This document shows positions 38,026 to 47,663 of a stretch of DNA of 64,000 nt, in pieces. Origin of the DNA: Ectopseudomonas composti (GTDB lineage Bacteria > Pseudomonadota > Gammaproteobacteria > Pseudomonadales > Pseudomonadaceae); NCBI RefSeq assembly GCF_001567565.1, contig NZ_LSSW01000021.1, positions 248,001 to 312,000 on the forward strand. The letters run 5' to 3'. How positions within the stretch are numbered: position 1 is the stretch's first letter; each line of letters begins with the position of its first letter. Made by a program: the position numbers and the translations under genes. Under the pieces are notes generated by a model. It saw nothing but the letters and a program-made list of their open reading frames with translations. It was not told the DNA's origin and made no database searches.

Positions 38026-38075
38026 CGGCTCCGGCATCCTGCTTCGCTCTACCTCCTGCATCCATGTGGTCGTAG
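38026..38075. repeat. Dispersed repeat 'CGGCATCCTGCTTCGCTCTACC', copy 1
   Basis: About 45 of 50 bases match 50841-50891. The shared part runs from TCGGCT through GCATCCTGCTTCGCTCTACC to CATCCATG and GTCGTAG. It lies in the gap between virJ and ehuA, next to a REP pair. Confidence 0.7.
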
Positions 38076-38125
38076 TGGCGGCTGTCCCGTCGCCGCTGCA
38101 GCGCCTGCCACATGCGCCGGGCGTC

Positions 38126-38905
<780 letters not shown>

Positions 38906-38935
38906 GAAAAACTCCTGCAGCGGCTGGCGAATTGT

Positions 38936-39079
38936 TAAGAGCCTGTCAAAGGCTGCTGTGCGTCGGCACTGCGGCGTTAAAAACGAGTTCGGAATGCTCA
39001 TTTGCTCCAGCAAACTCCGCTTCCTCACTCGTTTTTGCCTTGCATTGCTCTAGCTCGCGAGCCTTTGAGCAGGCTCTTA
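38936..39079. repeat. Structured repeat with terminal inverted repeats, copy A
   Basis: The ends TAAGAGCCTG (38936-38945) and CAGGCTCTTA (39070-39079) are exact inverted repeats, and the match continues inward as TCAAAGGCT with one missing base. Inside, AAAAACGAGT (38979-38988) pairs with ACTCGTTTTT (39027-39036), and TTTGCT (39001-39006) pairs with AGCAAA (39009-39014). A second copy lies at 54566-54685. The element falls exactly between ehuD and ehuA. Confidence 0.85.
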
Positions 39080-39085
39080 GGAAGG

Positions 39086-39748
39086 TCATCGGGCAGTGAC
39101 CTCCAGGCGATCTTCCATGCGCCGCACGCACCAGGCCAGGGCCAGGCTCAGCAGCAGGAAGAAAATACCGACCATGGTGATGGGCTCGAGGTAGCGGAAG
39201 CTCTCCGAGCCGATGTTCTTGGCTTGCTGCATGATCTCCACCACGGTGATCGCCGACAGCACCGGAGTGTCCTTGAGCATGGCCACCAGGTAATTGCCCA
39301 GCGCCGGCAGGATTGGTCGCAGCGCCTGCGGCAGGATGATCTGCCGATACGCCGACAGTGGCGACATGTTCAGCGCCGTCACCGCCTCCCACTGGCCGCG
39401 CGGCACTGCGTCGAGGCCGGCGCGGTACACCTCGGCGGTGTAGCAGGCGTAGTGCAGGGCGATGCCGAGGATGCCCGCCTGCAGCGCAGTGAGGTTGAGC
39501 CCGTAGTTGGGGAATACGTAGAACAGGAAATACACCTGGATCAGCAGCGGCGTGCTGCGGATGAATTCGATCAGCCCGGCCACCGGCCAGGACAACCACA
39601 GGAGCCTGCTGCGCCGGGCGATGGCCAGCAGCAGGCCAACGACGATGGCGATGGCGAAGCCGGCGAAGGTGATCAGCAGGGTATTGAGCGAGGCCTTGAG
39701 CAGATCCGGGAGGATGCTCAGGGCGAAGTTCCAGTCGAAGAAGTTCAT
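39086..39748 (-). CDS. ehuD: Ectoine/hydroxyectoine ABC transporter permease EhuD
   Basis: The 220-residue inner-membrane permease has about five transmembrane helices and the HisM-type EAVTALNMSPLSAYRQIILPQAL coupling loop (motif site about residues 120-142). With EhuC it forms the transport channel. It overlaps ehuC by four bases. The symbol is based on the ectoine gene neighbourhood. Confidence 0.88.
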   Translation of the reverse strand: MNFFDWNFALSILPDLLKASLNTLLITFAGFAIAIVVGLLLAIARRSRLLWLSWPVAGLIEFIRSTPLLIQVYFLFYVFPNYGLNLTALQAGILGIALHYACYTAEVYRAGLDAVPRGQWEAVTALNMSPLSAYRQIILPQALRPILPALGNYLVAMLKDTPVLSAITVVEIMQQAKNIGSESFRYLEPITMVGIFFLLLSLALAWCVRRMEDRLEVTAR

Positions 39749-40404
39749 TGCAGGCCTCCGCGCATCCGGCCACGGCTCAGGTGCCTTTCCAGCAGGCGCA
39801 TGCCGAGGTTGATCACCTGGGCCATGAGGAAATACAGCAGCAGGGCCAGGGCGAAGATCTCCAGGGTCATGAAGGTCGCCTGGTCCAGCTGACGGGCGCG
39901 GAAGGCCAGGTCAGACAGGGTGATCAGCGACACCAGCGAGGTGTTCTTCAGCAACTCGATCAGCAGGTTGGTACCCGGTGGAATCGCCGCCAGCAGCGCC
40001 TGCGGCAGGATGATGCGCAGGAAGCGTTTGGACGGGCGCATGTTCAGCGCGGTACAGGCCTCGTACTGACCCTTGGCCACCGAGCGGATGGCGCCGCGCA
40101 TCACCTCCGCGCCATAGGCGCCGATGTGCAGGCCGAGGCCGACGACGGCCACGGTGAAGGCGCTCATCTCGACGTTGAACGGCGGCATCGGCAGCACGAA
40201 ATACAGCCAGAACAGCTGCACCAGCAGCGAAGTGCCGCGGAAGATCTCGATGTAGGTGATCGCCAGCCAGCGCAGCGGGCCAATCGGCGACAGCCGGCCG
40301 AGGGCGGCAATGACTGCGCTGACGATGGCCAGCAGCGAGCCCCAGAAGGTGACTTGCACGGTGACCCAGGCGCCTTGCAGCAGCAGGGGAAGAAGATCGG
40401 TCAT
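39745..40404 (-). CDS. ehuC: Ectoine/hydroxyectoine ABC transporter permease EhuC
   Basis: The 219-residue permease pairs with EhuD. It has about five transmembrane helices and the EACTALNMRPSKRFLRIILPQA loop (site about residues 115-137) that contacts the ATPase. The N-terminus LLPLLLQGAWVTVQVTFWGS is typical of amino acid permeases of this class. It starts 64 bases after ehuB. Confidence 0.88.
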   Translation of the reverse strand: MTDLLPLLLQGAWVTVQVTFWGSLLAIVSAVIAALGRLSPIGPLRWLAITYIEIFRGTSLLVQLFWLYFVLPMPPFNVEMSAFTVAVVGLGLHIGAYGAEVMRGAIRSVAKGQYEACTALNMRPSKRFLRIILPQALLAAIPPGTNLLIELLKNTSLVSLITLSDLAFRARQLDQATFMTLEIFALALLLYFLMAQVINLGMRLLERHLSRGRMRGGLQ

Positions 40405-40468
40405 GAATGTCTACCGCTTTATGCACGGAAAGGCGCCACGCACCGGGGTGCGCGGCGTGATCCGTTCA

Positions 40469-41314
40469 TTACTGGCCGCAGAGTTCGGCGGCGGTCTTGT
40501 CGGTGATGTTGGACTGGTCGAAGCCGAAGGGTTTGACCGTGGCCAGGTGCTCTTCGCTACCGATCCATTTCTTCAGCTCGGCATTGACCGCATCGCGCAG
40601 GTCCTTGTCTTCCGGGCGGAAGGCCAGCGCACCGTAGCCGGTGTGGGATGGGTCGTCCTTGAATTCGGCGATGGCTTCGACGCCGTCGCCGCCCTTGTCG
40701 GCCAGGCCCTTCATGGTCAGCTGGGTGCCGACTGCGGCATCGGCACGGCCGGCGCGCACGGCCTGCAGCTGCGCGGTGGTGTCCGGTACCTGGAGGATCT
40801 GCTCATCGGTGATGCCGGCGCTGCGGGCATAGCCCAGGTTCACCGTGCCGGACATGATCGCCACCTTGGCCCCGCTCTTGGCGATGTCGTCGTAGCTGTG
40901 CAGGTCTTTCGGGTTGCCGGTTTTCACCAGCAAGGTATCGGGCAGCTGGTAGTGCGGGTCGGTGAACAGCACCTGCTTGCAACGCTCGGGGGTGATGTAC
41001 ATGCCGGCGGCGATCAGGTCGAAGCGGCTGGCGCGCAGCCCGGGGATCAGCGAGCCCCACTCGGTGAGCACCGGGTTGATCTTCTCGACGCCCATGCGCT
41101 CGAAGATCTTCCTGACGATCTCCGGCGACTCGCCAGTGACGCTGCCGTCGAGGGCGGTGTAGGCGAAGGGCGTTTCGTTGGCGTAGCCGATGCGCACGCT
41201 GCTGCTGTCCTTGACCTTGTCCAGAGTCGAGGCCTGGGCGCCGGCAGCGAGGCCGGTGAGCAGGGCGCAGGCCAGCGCGAGGCGGCCGAAGCGGGAGGGA
41301 ATAACGCTACTCAT
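40469..41314 (-). CDS. ehuB: Ectoine/hydroxyectoine-binding protein EhuB
   Basis: The 281-residue periplasmic protein captures ectoines for the EhuCD channel. It has a signal peptide ending near GLAAGAQAS and a type II solute-binding fold (SVRIGYANETPFAY, then ASRFDLIAAGMYITPERC). The start at 41314 (MSSVIPSRFG) is preceded by AGGAGAA. The frame is open to 41470 but that text is not protein-like. It is the first gene of a minus-strand operon divergent from enuR. Confidence 0.92.
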   Translation of the reverse strand: MSSVIPSRFGRLALACALLTGLAAGAQASTLDKVKDSSSVRIGYANETPFAYTALDGSVTGESPEIVRKIFERMGVEKINPVLTEWGSLIPGLRASRFDLIAAGMYITPERCKQVLFTDPHYQLPDTLLVKTGNPKDLHSYDDIAKSGAKVAIMSGTVNLGYARSAGITDEQILQVPDTTAQLQAVRAGRADAAVGTQLTMKGLADKGGDGVEAIAEFKDDPSHTGYGALAFRPEDKDLRDAVNAELKKWIGSEEHLATVKPFGFDQSNITDKTAAELCGQ

Positions 41315-41561
41315 CTTGGTGTTCTCCTGTTTTTTTGTAGTCCGCCAACGGCGGCGTGCTGTGTTAGGAGGCAGGTAAATCAAGAGCGTTGGTGCGCAGC
41401 AGGTCTGCGCCGGGTGGTGTTGTTCTGAGTTGCCGAGGCACTGTTTTCCACCCTTGGCCCGAGCATACAAAGGCTTTTTTCGCTACGGCATTGCACTAGG
41501 ACAATTGAATCGCAATGCCTCACGCGGGATGCTGGCATGCAGTCGCCACAGGGAACCATCG
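41315..41561. promoter_or_regulatory. Divergent promoter region of ehuB and enuR
   Basis: This 247-base gap must hold the promoters of the transporter operon and of the regulator gene. MocR-type EnuR proteins bind such intergenic DNA and let go when they bind alpha-acetyl-diaminobutyrate or diaminobutyrate. I cannot point to a specific operator. Confidence 0.45.
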
Positions 41562-42959
41562 ATGCATAACTGGAAGAAAGCCCTGGCCAACGCTCGCCCG
41601 GGCGAATCGAAATACAAGCTGCTGGTCCAGGCGGTCGCCGCCGACATCGAACAGGGTACCCTGATCGATGGCCAACGGTTGCCTCCGCAGCGTCAGGTCT
41701 CCGACGCCTTGGGCATCAGCGTGCAGACCGTGACCAACGCCTACAAGGAGCTGGAGCGCCAGGGCCGCGTGCGCTGCGAAGTGGGCCGTGGCAGCTTCGT
41801 CTCGCGGCGTACCAGCGAGCGTGTGGCCACCAGCATGCTCGATCGTAGCGAGCAGGCGCTGATGGACTTTTCCAACGCGCGCATCCTGCACACCGACGCC
41901 CACGACCGCCTGTGGCGACAGACCTGCCTGGAACTGGCGCAGGAGCCGGATCAGCCGTGGATTCACGCCTTCCGCCCGATTGCCGGCATGCAGCACCAGC
42001 GTGAGTCCGCAGTGCGCTGGTTGGCGCGCCTGGGCATGGACGTGGGTATCGAGGACGTGCTGCTGACCAGCGGCGCGGCCCACGGAATCTTCCTCGCCCT
42101 GGCGACGCTGGCCGGCCCGGATGACGTGGTGCTCTGCGAAGGCCTGACCGACCACGGCGCCATCGGCAGCTCGCAGGTGCTCGGTTTCACCCTCAAGGGC
42201 CTGGAGATGGATCGCTACGGGCTGAACCCCGAGCACTTCGAGGACATGTGCGGCAACGAACGGATCACCGCGCTGGTCTGCACGCCCAATCTGAACAACC
42301 CCACCAGCGCGCTGATGCCCGACGAGCGCCGCCGCGAGATTGCCGAGATCGCCCGCCGCTATGGCGTGTACATCATCGAGGACGACGTCTACGGCCCGCT
42401 GCTGGCCGGTCAGCAGAGCACACGGCCGCTCAGTCATTACGCGCCGGAACTGTCGTTCTACTGCACCAGCATGACCAAGTCGGTGCTCACCGGCCTGCGC
42501 ATCGGCTACCTGGTGATGCCCAAGCGCCTGGCGCTGCGCACCGAGAGCATCCTGCGGGTCAACAGCTGGATGGCGCCGTCGCTGCTGGGTGAAATCGCCA
42601 CGCGCTGGATCGACTCCGGCGAGGCCGAGGAGCTGGTACAGCTGCAGCGCCAGTTGCTGGCCAACCGGCAGGCTTTGGTGGAGCAGGAGCTGGGCGAGCA
42701 CCTGATCGGCAACCATCCCTATTCGCTCAACAGCTGGCTGCGCGTGCCCGAAGGCTGGGAAACCGACGGTCTGCTGCGCGAGCTGCGTCGGCGTAACGTG
42801 GCACTGACCCTGCCCGATCCGTTCGTCCCGCCCGGCATGCCCAGGCCGCGTGCGGTGCGGCTGTGCGTCGGCGCCGAATGCAGCGAGGCGAAGATGCGCC
42901 AGGGCGTGCAGATCGTCCGCGACGTGTTTGGGCAGTACCCGAAGGTGCATGATTTCTAA
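41562..42959 (+). CDS. enuR: MocR/GntR-type regulator of ectoine catabolism (EnuR)
   Basis: The 465-residue product joins a GntR winged-helix DNA-binding domain (about 1-80, with RLPPQRQVSDALGISVQTVTNAY) to an aminotransferase-like domain. The PLP lysine is K306 in TSMTKSVLTGLRIGYL. EnuR controls ectoine genes in other bacteria and responds to pathway intermediates bound at PLP. The start at 41562 gives the normal N-terminus. The frame is open from 41430. It sits between the uptake operon and the catabolic operon. Confidence 0.9.
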   Translation: MHNWKKALANARPGESKYKLLVQAVAADIEQGTLIDGQRLPPQRQVSDALGISVQTVTNAYKELERQGRVRCEVGRGSFVSRRTSERVATSMLDRSEQALMDFSNARILHTDAHDRLWRQTCLELAQEPDQPWIHAFRPIAGMQHQRESAVRWLARLGMDVGIEDVLLTSGAAHGIFLALATLAGPDDVVLCEGLTDHGAIGSSQVLGFTLKGLEMDRYGLNPEHFEDMCGNERITALVCTPNLNNPTSALMPDERRREIAEIARRYGVYIIEDDVYGPLLAGQQSTRPLSHYAPELSFYCTSMTKSVLTGLRIGYLVMPKRLALRTESILRVNSWMAPSLLGEIATRWIDSGEAEELVQLQRQLLANRQALVEQELGEHLIGNHPYSLNSWLRVPEGWETDGLLRELRRRNVALTLPDPFVPPGMPRPRAVRLCVGAECSEAKMRQGVQIVRDVFGQYPKVHDF

Positions 42960-43290
42960 GTGGCTGTAGGGTGGACGTCGCTTTCCACGTCCACCGCAAC
43001 GGTGGATCGATGGTTCGGTTGATCGATAAAGCGTGATCCACCCCACGGACTCGACGGCGAGCGGATTAAGCCCCCTCTCCCGCTTGCGGGAGAGGGCTCT
43101 TGTAGCCGGATGAAATCCGGGAGTGGTTTGCACCGGTGCTTGCGCGTTGCATCGGTGCGCACAGCGCACCCTACGCAAACGCACCGATGTCCACCTCTTG
43201 AAGCCCACCAGTAAAAAATCGTCCTAGTACATTCGGTCACTCAATTTCCCGCTCATACACTCGGTCGCACACCTTCACGGAATGTGCGCC
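42960..43290. other. 331-base gap with several short repeats before eutB
   Basis: No gene is visible. The stretch holds a run of known-looking intergenic repeats: GTAGGGTGGACG with its mirror around 42965-42990, a CCCTCTCCC-GCTTGC-GGGAGAGGG hairpin at about 43073-43097, a GGATGAAATCC palindrome near 43107, and GCATCGGTGCGCACAGCGCACCCTA-type inverted text near 43150-43185. The promoter of eutB should be in the last ~90 bases, which are less repetitive. Confidence 0.6.
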
Positions 43291-44262
43291 ATGTCTTCCA
43301 TCCACTTCGATGATCTGCTTCAGGCCCGCCAGCGTATCGCCGGTCTGGTGCGTCAGACACCGCTGGAGCATTCGCCGAGTCTGAGCCGTCTGGCTGGCGT
43401 GCCGGTGTGGCTGAAGCTGGAGTCGCAGCAGGCCACCGGCAGTTTCAAGCTACGTGGTGCGAGCAATGCGGTGGCGCAGCTGGATGCCGAGCACAAGCGC
43501 TGCGGCGTGGTCACCGCGTCCACCGGTAATCACGGCCGCGCCCTGGCCTTCGCCGCCGCGCAGCTGGGCGTGAAGGCCATCGTCTGCCTCTCCGAACTGG
43601 TGCCGCAGAACAAGGTGCGTGCGATTCGTGAACTGGGCGCCGAGGTGGTGATCAGCGGCCGCAGTCAGGACGACGCTCAGCTCGAAGCGCTGCGTATCGC
43701 CCGCGAGCAGGGCGCCGCATTCATCCCGCCGTTCGACCACCCGCACGTGATCGCCGGCCAGGGCAGCCTGGGCCTGGAAATTCTCGAGCAGTGCCCGGAC
43801 GTTTGCGAAGTACTGGTGCCGCTGTCCGGCGGCGGTCTGTTCGCCGGCGTGGCGCTGGCGATCAAGGCGGCCAGCCCGGCCATTCGCACCCACGGCATCA
43901 GCATGCAGCTGGGCGCCGCCATGCACGCCAGTTTGCAGGCCGGCGAGCCGGTCGAGGTGGAGGAACTGCCGACCCTGGCCGATTCACTCGGCGGCGGCAT
44001 CGGCCTGGACAACCGCTACACCTACGCCATCACCCGCGAGCTGTGTGACCAGGTTCATCTGCTCGACGAGGCGTCCATCGCCCGTGGCATCCGCCACGCC
44101 TACCGCGAGGAGCGGCTGGTAATCGAGGGCGCCGCCGCTGTCGGTATCGCCGCTCTGCTCGATGGCCTGATCGAGCCGCGCGGCCCGGTGGTGGTGGTGA
44201 TCAGCGGCCGCAATATCGATATCGACCAGCACCTGCGCGTGCTCAATGGCGCTGACGCCTGA
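43291..44262 (+). CDS. eutB: Ectoine utilisation protein EutB (PLP threonine dehydratase family)
   Basis: EutB is thought to act with EutC on 5-hydroxyectoine-derived intermediates, bringing them into the ectoine route. The 323-residue product is a fold-type II PLP enzyme with the Schiff-base lysine K53 in TGSFKLRGASNA, the STGNHGRALAFAA loop and the phosphate loop PLSGGGLFAG. The start at 43291 is better placed from CACGGA than the ATG at 43282. eutC follows after nine bases. Confidence 0.9.
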   Translation: MSSIHFDDLLQARQRIAGLVRQTPLEHSPSLSRLAGVPVWLKLESQQATGSFKLRGASNAVAQLDAEHKRCGVVTASTGNHGRALAFAAAQLGVKAIVCLSELVPQNKVRAIRELGAEVVISGRSQDDAQLEALRIAREQGAAFIPPFDHPHVIAGQGSLGLEILEQCPDVCEVLVPLSGGGLFAGVALAIKAASPAIRTHGISMQLGAAMHASLQAGEPVEVEELPTLADSLGGGIGLDNRYTYAITRELCDQVHLLDEASIARGIRHAYREERLVIEGAAAVGIAALLDGLIEPRGPVVVVISGRNIDIDQHLRVLNGADA

Positions 44263-44271
44263 GGAACTCCC

Positions 44272-45249
44272 ATGGCCAAGACCTTGATTCTCAACCAGGC
44301 CGACCTGCGCGATTGCGTCGGCCTCGACACTGACAGCCTTGCCGTGGTGGAAAACGCCTTCCGCCTGCTCGCCACCGCTGCCGTGGCGATGCCGCCGATC
44401 CTGCGTCTGGACGTGCCCGAGCATAACGGCGAGGTGGACGTGAAGACCGCCTACCTGCCCGGTGTGGCGCATTTCGCGATCAAGGTCAGCCCCGGTTTCT
44501 TCGACAACCCCAAGCTCGGCCTGCCCAGCCTCAACGGCCTGATGATGCTGTTCTCGGCGCAGACCGGCCTGGCCGATGCGCTGCTGCTGGACAACGGTTA
44601 TCTCACCGCCGTGCGCACCGCCGCCGCGGGTGCCATCGCTGCCAAATGGCTGGCCCGTGAAGACGCCAGGGTGGTCGCCGTCCTCGGTGCCGGCGAGCAG
44701 GCGCGCCTGCAGTTGCAGGCCCTACGCCTGGTGCGCGATGTAAGCGAGGTGCGTATCTGGGCGCGCGACCCGGCCAAGGCCCGCGCCATGGCCGCCGAAC
44801 TCGACGATGCGCGCGCGGTGGATAGCGTCGACGCGGCGCTGGACGGTGCCGCTATCGCCATCACCACCACACCGAGCCGCGAGCCGCTGCTCCAGCCGCA
44901 GCACCTGCGCCCTGGCCTGCACATCACCGCCATGGGCTCGGATGCCGAGCACAAGAACGAGATCGCCCCGGCGGTGCTGGCGCGGGTCGACACCTATGTC
45001 GCCGACCGTCTGAGTCAGACCCGCGTGCTGGGTGAGCTGCATCACGCCATTGCCGCCGGCCTGGTGGCTGCCGACGCCGACTTCGCCGAACTCGGCCAGG
45101 TCATTGCCGGCCAGCGTCCGGGGCGTACCGCGCCCGAGCAAATCACCCTGTGCGACCTGACCGGCACTGGCGCCCAGGACACCGCCATCGCCAGCCTTGC
45201 CTATCAGCGTGCGCGGCAGGCCGGTAAAGGCCTCAACTTCGATTCATGA
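44272..45249 (+). CDS. eutC: Ectoine utilisation protein EutC (ornithine cyclodeaminase family)
   Basis: The 325-residue product belongs to the ornithine cyclodeaminase/mu-crystallin family and has the NAD-binding motif VVAVLGAGEQARLQ and the family segment LLDNGYLTAVRTAAAGAIAA (site about residues 104-123). In ectoine users EutC is the partner of EutB in hydroxyectoine breakdown. GAGGAA lies seven bases before the ATG. Confidence 0.9.
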   Translation: MAKTLILNQADLRDCVGLDTDSLAVVENAFRLLATAAVAMPPILRLDVPEHNGEVDVKTAYLPGVAHFAIKVSPGFFDNPKLGLPSLNGLMMLFSAQTGLADALLLDNGYLTAVRTAAAGAIAAKWLAREDARVVAVLGAGEQARLQLQALRLVRDVSEVRIWARDPAKARAMAAELDDARAVDSVDAALDGAAIAITTTPSREPLLQPQHLRPGLHITAMGSDAEHKNEIAPAVLARVDTYVADRLSQTRVLGELHHAIAAGLVAADADFAELGQVIAGQRPGRTAPEQITLCDLTGTGAQDTAIASLAYQRARQAGKGLNFDS

Positions 45250-45252
45250 ACC

Positions 45253-45321
45253 TGTGGGAGGGGCCGGGCGGCGCTCCGCTTCAGCCGTGACTGGCTTTAT
45301 CGCGGCAACAGCCCCTTCCAC
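45253..45321. repeat. Degenerate REP pair between eutC and doeA
   Basis: TGTGGGAGGGG at the left is mirrored by CCCCTTCCACA at the right, with CGCTCCGCTTCAGCC in between, so this is a diverged REP pair. Confidence 0.6.
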
Positions 45322-45348
45322 AGCCGAAAAAACCACGGGGATTCATCC

Positions 45349-46539
45349 ATGTCCGAAATCGTCGTCAACCTCCCCTTTAGCCGGGAGGAATATGCCCAGC
45401 GCCTGGCCAAGACACGCAGCGCCATGCAGGCCAGGGGCATCGAGCTATTGATCGTCACCGACCCGTCCAACATGGCCTGGCTCACCGGCTATGACGGCTG
45501 GTCGTTCTACGTGCACCAGTGCGTGCTGCTGGCGCTCGATGGCGAGCCGGTCTGGTATGGCCGTGGCCAGGACGCCAACGGCGCCAAGCGCACGGTGTTC
45601 ATGAAGCAGAGCAACATCGTCGGCTACCCCGATCATTACGTGCAGTCCACCGAGCGCCACCCGATGGACTACCTGTCCAAGGAGGTCATTGTCGCGCGTG
45701 GTTGGGACACGCTCACCATCGGTGTCGAGCTGGACAACTACTACTTCAGCGCCGCCGCCTATGACTCGCTGCAGCGCAACCTGCCCAACGCACGCTTCGT
45801 CGATACCACCGCGTTGGTCAACTGGCAGCGGGCGATCAAGTCGCCCACCGAGATCGGCTACATGCGCATCGCGGCGAAGATCGTCGAGAAGATGCACGCG
45901 GCGATCTTCGACAAGATCGAGCCGGGCCTGCGCAAGAACGAGCTGGTCGCCGAGATCTACCGTACTGGCATCCTCGGTGCCGACGGCCACGGTGGCGACT
46001 ACCCGGCCATCGTGCCGCTGTTGCCCACCGGCGCCGATGCCAGTGCGCCGCACCTGACCTGGGACGACTCGCCGATGCAGAGCGGCGCCGGTACCTTCTT
46101 CGAGATCGCCGGCTGCTACAAGCGCTACCACTGCCCGCTGTCGCGCACCATCTACCTGGGCAAGCCGCCGCAGCATTTCCTCGACGGCGAGAAGGCCGTG
46201 GTCGAAGGCATCGCCGCCGGCCTGGAAGCGGCCAAGCCGGGCAATACCACCGGCGATATCGCCCGCGCCTTCTTCAAGGTGCTGGAGAAGTTCGGCATCC
46301 ACAAGGACAGCCGCTGCGGCTATCCCATCGGGGTCAGTTATCCGCCGGACTGGGGCGAGCGCACCATGAGCCTGCGCCCCAGTGACGAGAGCGTGCTGCA
46401 ACCGGGGATGACCTTCCACTTCATGCCCGGCTTGTGGCTGGACGACTGGGGGCTGGAAATCACCGAGTCGATCCTGATCACCGACGGCGGCGTGGAAACC
46501 TTCTGCGACGTGCCGCGCAAGCTGTTCGTGAAGGATTGA
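45349..46539 (+). CDS. doeA: Ectoine hydrolase DoeA (EutD)
   Basis: DoeA opens the ectoine ring to give N-acetyl-diaminobutyrate, the first catabolic step. The 396-residue product has the M24 (creatinase-like) layout: an N-terminal domain with VTDPSNMAWLTGYDGW and a C-terminal pita-bread domain. At the usual metal sites the residues differ: FFEIAG stands where DAG is common, and HCPLSRT stands for SDITRT. This fits a hydrolase that has dropped metal dependence, as I recall for EutD. doeB follows after 117 bases with a REP pair. Confidence 0.92.
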   Translation: MSEIVVNLPFSREEYAQRLAKTRSAMQARGIELLIVTDPSNMAWLTGYDGWSFYVHQCVLLALDGEPVWYGRGQDANGAKRTVFMKQSNIVGYPDHYVQSTERHPMDYLSKEVIVARGWDTLTIGVELDNYYFSAAAYDSLQRNLPNARFVDTTALVNWQRAIKSPTEIGYMRIAAKIVEKMHAAIFDKIEPGLRKNELVAEIYRTGILGADGHGGDYPAIVPLLPTGADASAPHLTWDDSPMQSGAGTFFEIAGCYKRYHCPLSRTIYLGKPPQHFLDGEKAVVEGIAAGLEAAKPGNTTGDIARAFFKVLEKFGIHKDSRCGYPIGVSYPPDWGERTMSLRPSDESVLQPGMTFHFMPGLWLDDWGLEITESILITDGGVETFCDVPRKLFVKD

Positions 46540-46560
46540 TCCTCGGCTGCCGCTCCACCT

Positions 46561-46630
46561 GTAGGAGCGGCTGGGCGGCGATCCGCTTTAGCCGCGAAGT
46601 TTTCCAGTCGCGGCTAAAGCCCCTCCCACA
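46561..46630. repeat. REP palindrome pair between doeA and doeB
   Basis: GTAGGAGCGGCTGGGCGG at the left and GGCTAAAGCCCCTCCCAC at the right form inverted REP arms around GCCGCGAAGTTTTCCAGTCGC. It ends about 26 bases before the doeB start. Confidence 0.8.
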
Positions 46631-46656
46631 ATGAGTTTCATATTGAAGGCCCGAGC

Positions 46657-47658
46657 ATGACCCAACTGCGCGACAACCCCATCAGCCCCACGGTCGATTT
46701 CGACCGTGACGGTGTGCAACACGGCTTCCTCAAGCTGCCCTATTCCCGCGACGATTCGGCCTGGGGCGCGGTGATGATTCCGCTGACCGTGGTGAAGAAT
46801 GGCAACGGCCCCACCGCGCTGCTCACCGGGGGCAATCATGGCGACGAGTACGAAGGCCCGCTGGCCCTGAGCAAGCTGGCCCAGCGCCTGCGCGCTGAGG
46901 ACGTCACTGGCCGGGTGATCATCGTGCCGTTCATGAACACCCCGGCGGTGCAGGCCGGCAGCCGTACCTCACCGATCGACCAGGGCAACCTCAACCGCAG
47001 CTTCCCCGGCAAACCGGACGGCACGGTGACGCAGAAGATCGCCGACTACTTCCAGCGCACCCTGTTGCCACTGGCCGATGTGGTGCTGGACATTCACTCC
47101 GGTGGCAAGACCCTGGATTTTCTGCCCTTCGCCGCCTGCCACATGCTGCCGGACAAGAGCCAGGACGCCGCCTGCGCCGCCGGCATGCGCGCCTTCGCGG
47201 CGCCCTACTGCATGCGCATGCTGGAGCTGGACGCGGTGGGTATGTACGACACCGCCGCCGAGGAGCAGGGCAAGGTATTCGTCACCACCGAACTGGGTGG
47301 CGGCGGCAGCAGCACGGCGAAGAGCCTGGCCATCGCCGAGCGCGGCGTGCGCAACCTGCTGATCCATTTCGGCCTGCTGCAGGGCGAGATCGAAGCCGGC
47401 GAGTCGGTGATGCTCGACATGCCCGACGGCGACTGCTTCGTCGCCAGCGAGGATGACGGCCTGCTGGAGATGTGCCGCGACCTTGGCGATACGGTGGAAA
47501 AAGGCGAGGTAATCGCCCGTGTGCACAGCGCGCGCCGCACCGGCGAGCCGGCCAGAGAGTACCGCGCCAAACGCAGCGGCCTGCTCGCTGCCCGGCACTT
47601 TCCGGGCCTGGTGAAAGGGGGTGATACCCTCGCGGTCATCGCCGAGGTGGTGGGCTAG
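46657..47658 (+). CDS. doeB: N-alpha-acetyl-L-2,4-diaminobutyrate deacetylase DoeB (EutE)
   Basis: DoeB removes acetate from the DoeA product to give L-2,4-diaminobutyrate. The 333-residue product fits the AstE/AspA zinc deacylase family: the metal motif GGNHGDEYEGP (His and Glu), NRSFPG, and the second His in VLDIHSGG. DoeA and DoeB act as a complex in other bacteria. It is preceded by GAAGGCCCGAGC and lies after a REP pair. Confidence 0.93.
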   Translation: MTQLRDNPISPTVDFDRDGVQHGFLKLPYSRDDSAWGAVMIPLTVVKNGNGPTALLTGGNHGDEYEGPLALSKLAQRLRAEDVTGRVIIVPFMNTPAVQAGSRTSPIDQGNLNRSFPGKPDGTVTQKIADYFQRTLLPLADVVLDIHSGGKTLDFLPFAACHMLPDKSQDAACAAGMRAFAAPYCMRMLELDAVGMYDTAAEEQGKVFVTTELGGGGSSTAKSLAIAERGVRNLLIHFGLLQGEIEAGESVMLDMPDGDCFVASEDDGLLEMCRDLGDTVEKGEVIARVHSARRTGEPAREYRAKRSGLLAARHFPGLVKGGDTLAVIAEVVG

Positions 47659-47663
47659 AAACA

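Noticed and set aside
38936..39079. Bidirectional terminator
   Set aside because: The stem arms are far apart with a long interior, the sequence recurs elsewhere as a conserved unit, and terminal inverted repeats point to an element instead.
42960..43290. CRISPR array in the repeat-rich gap
   Set aside because: The repeats differ from each other, have no regular spacing and no spacers.
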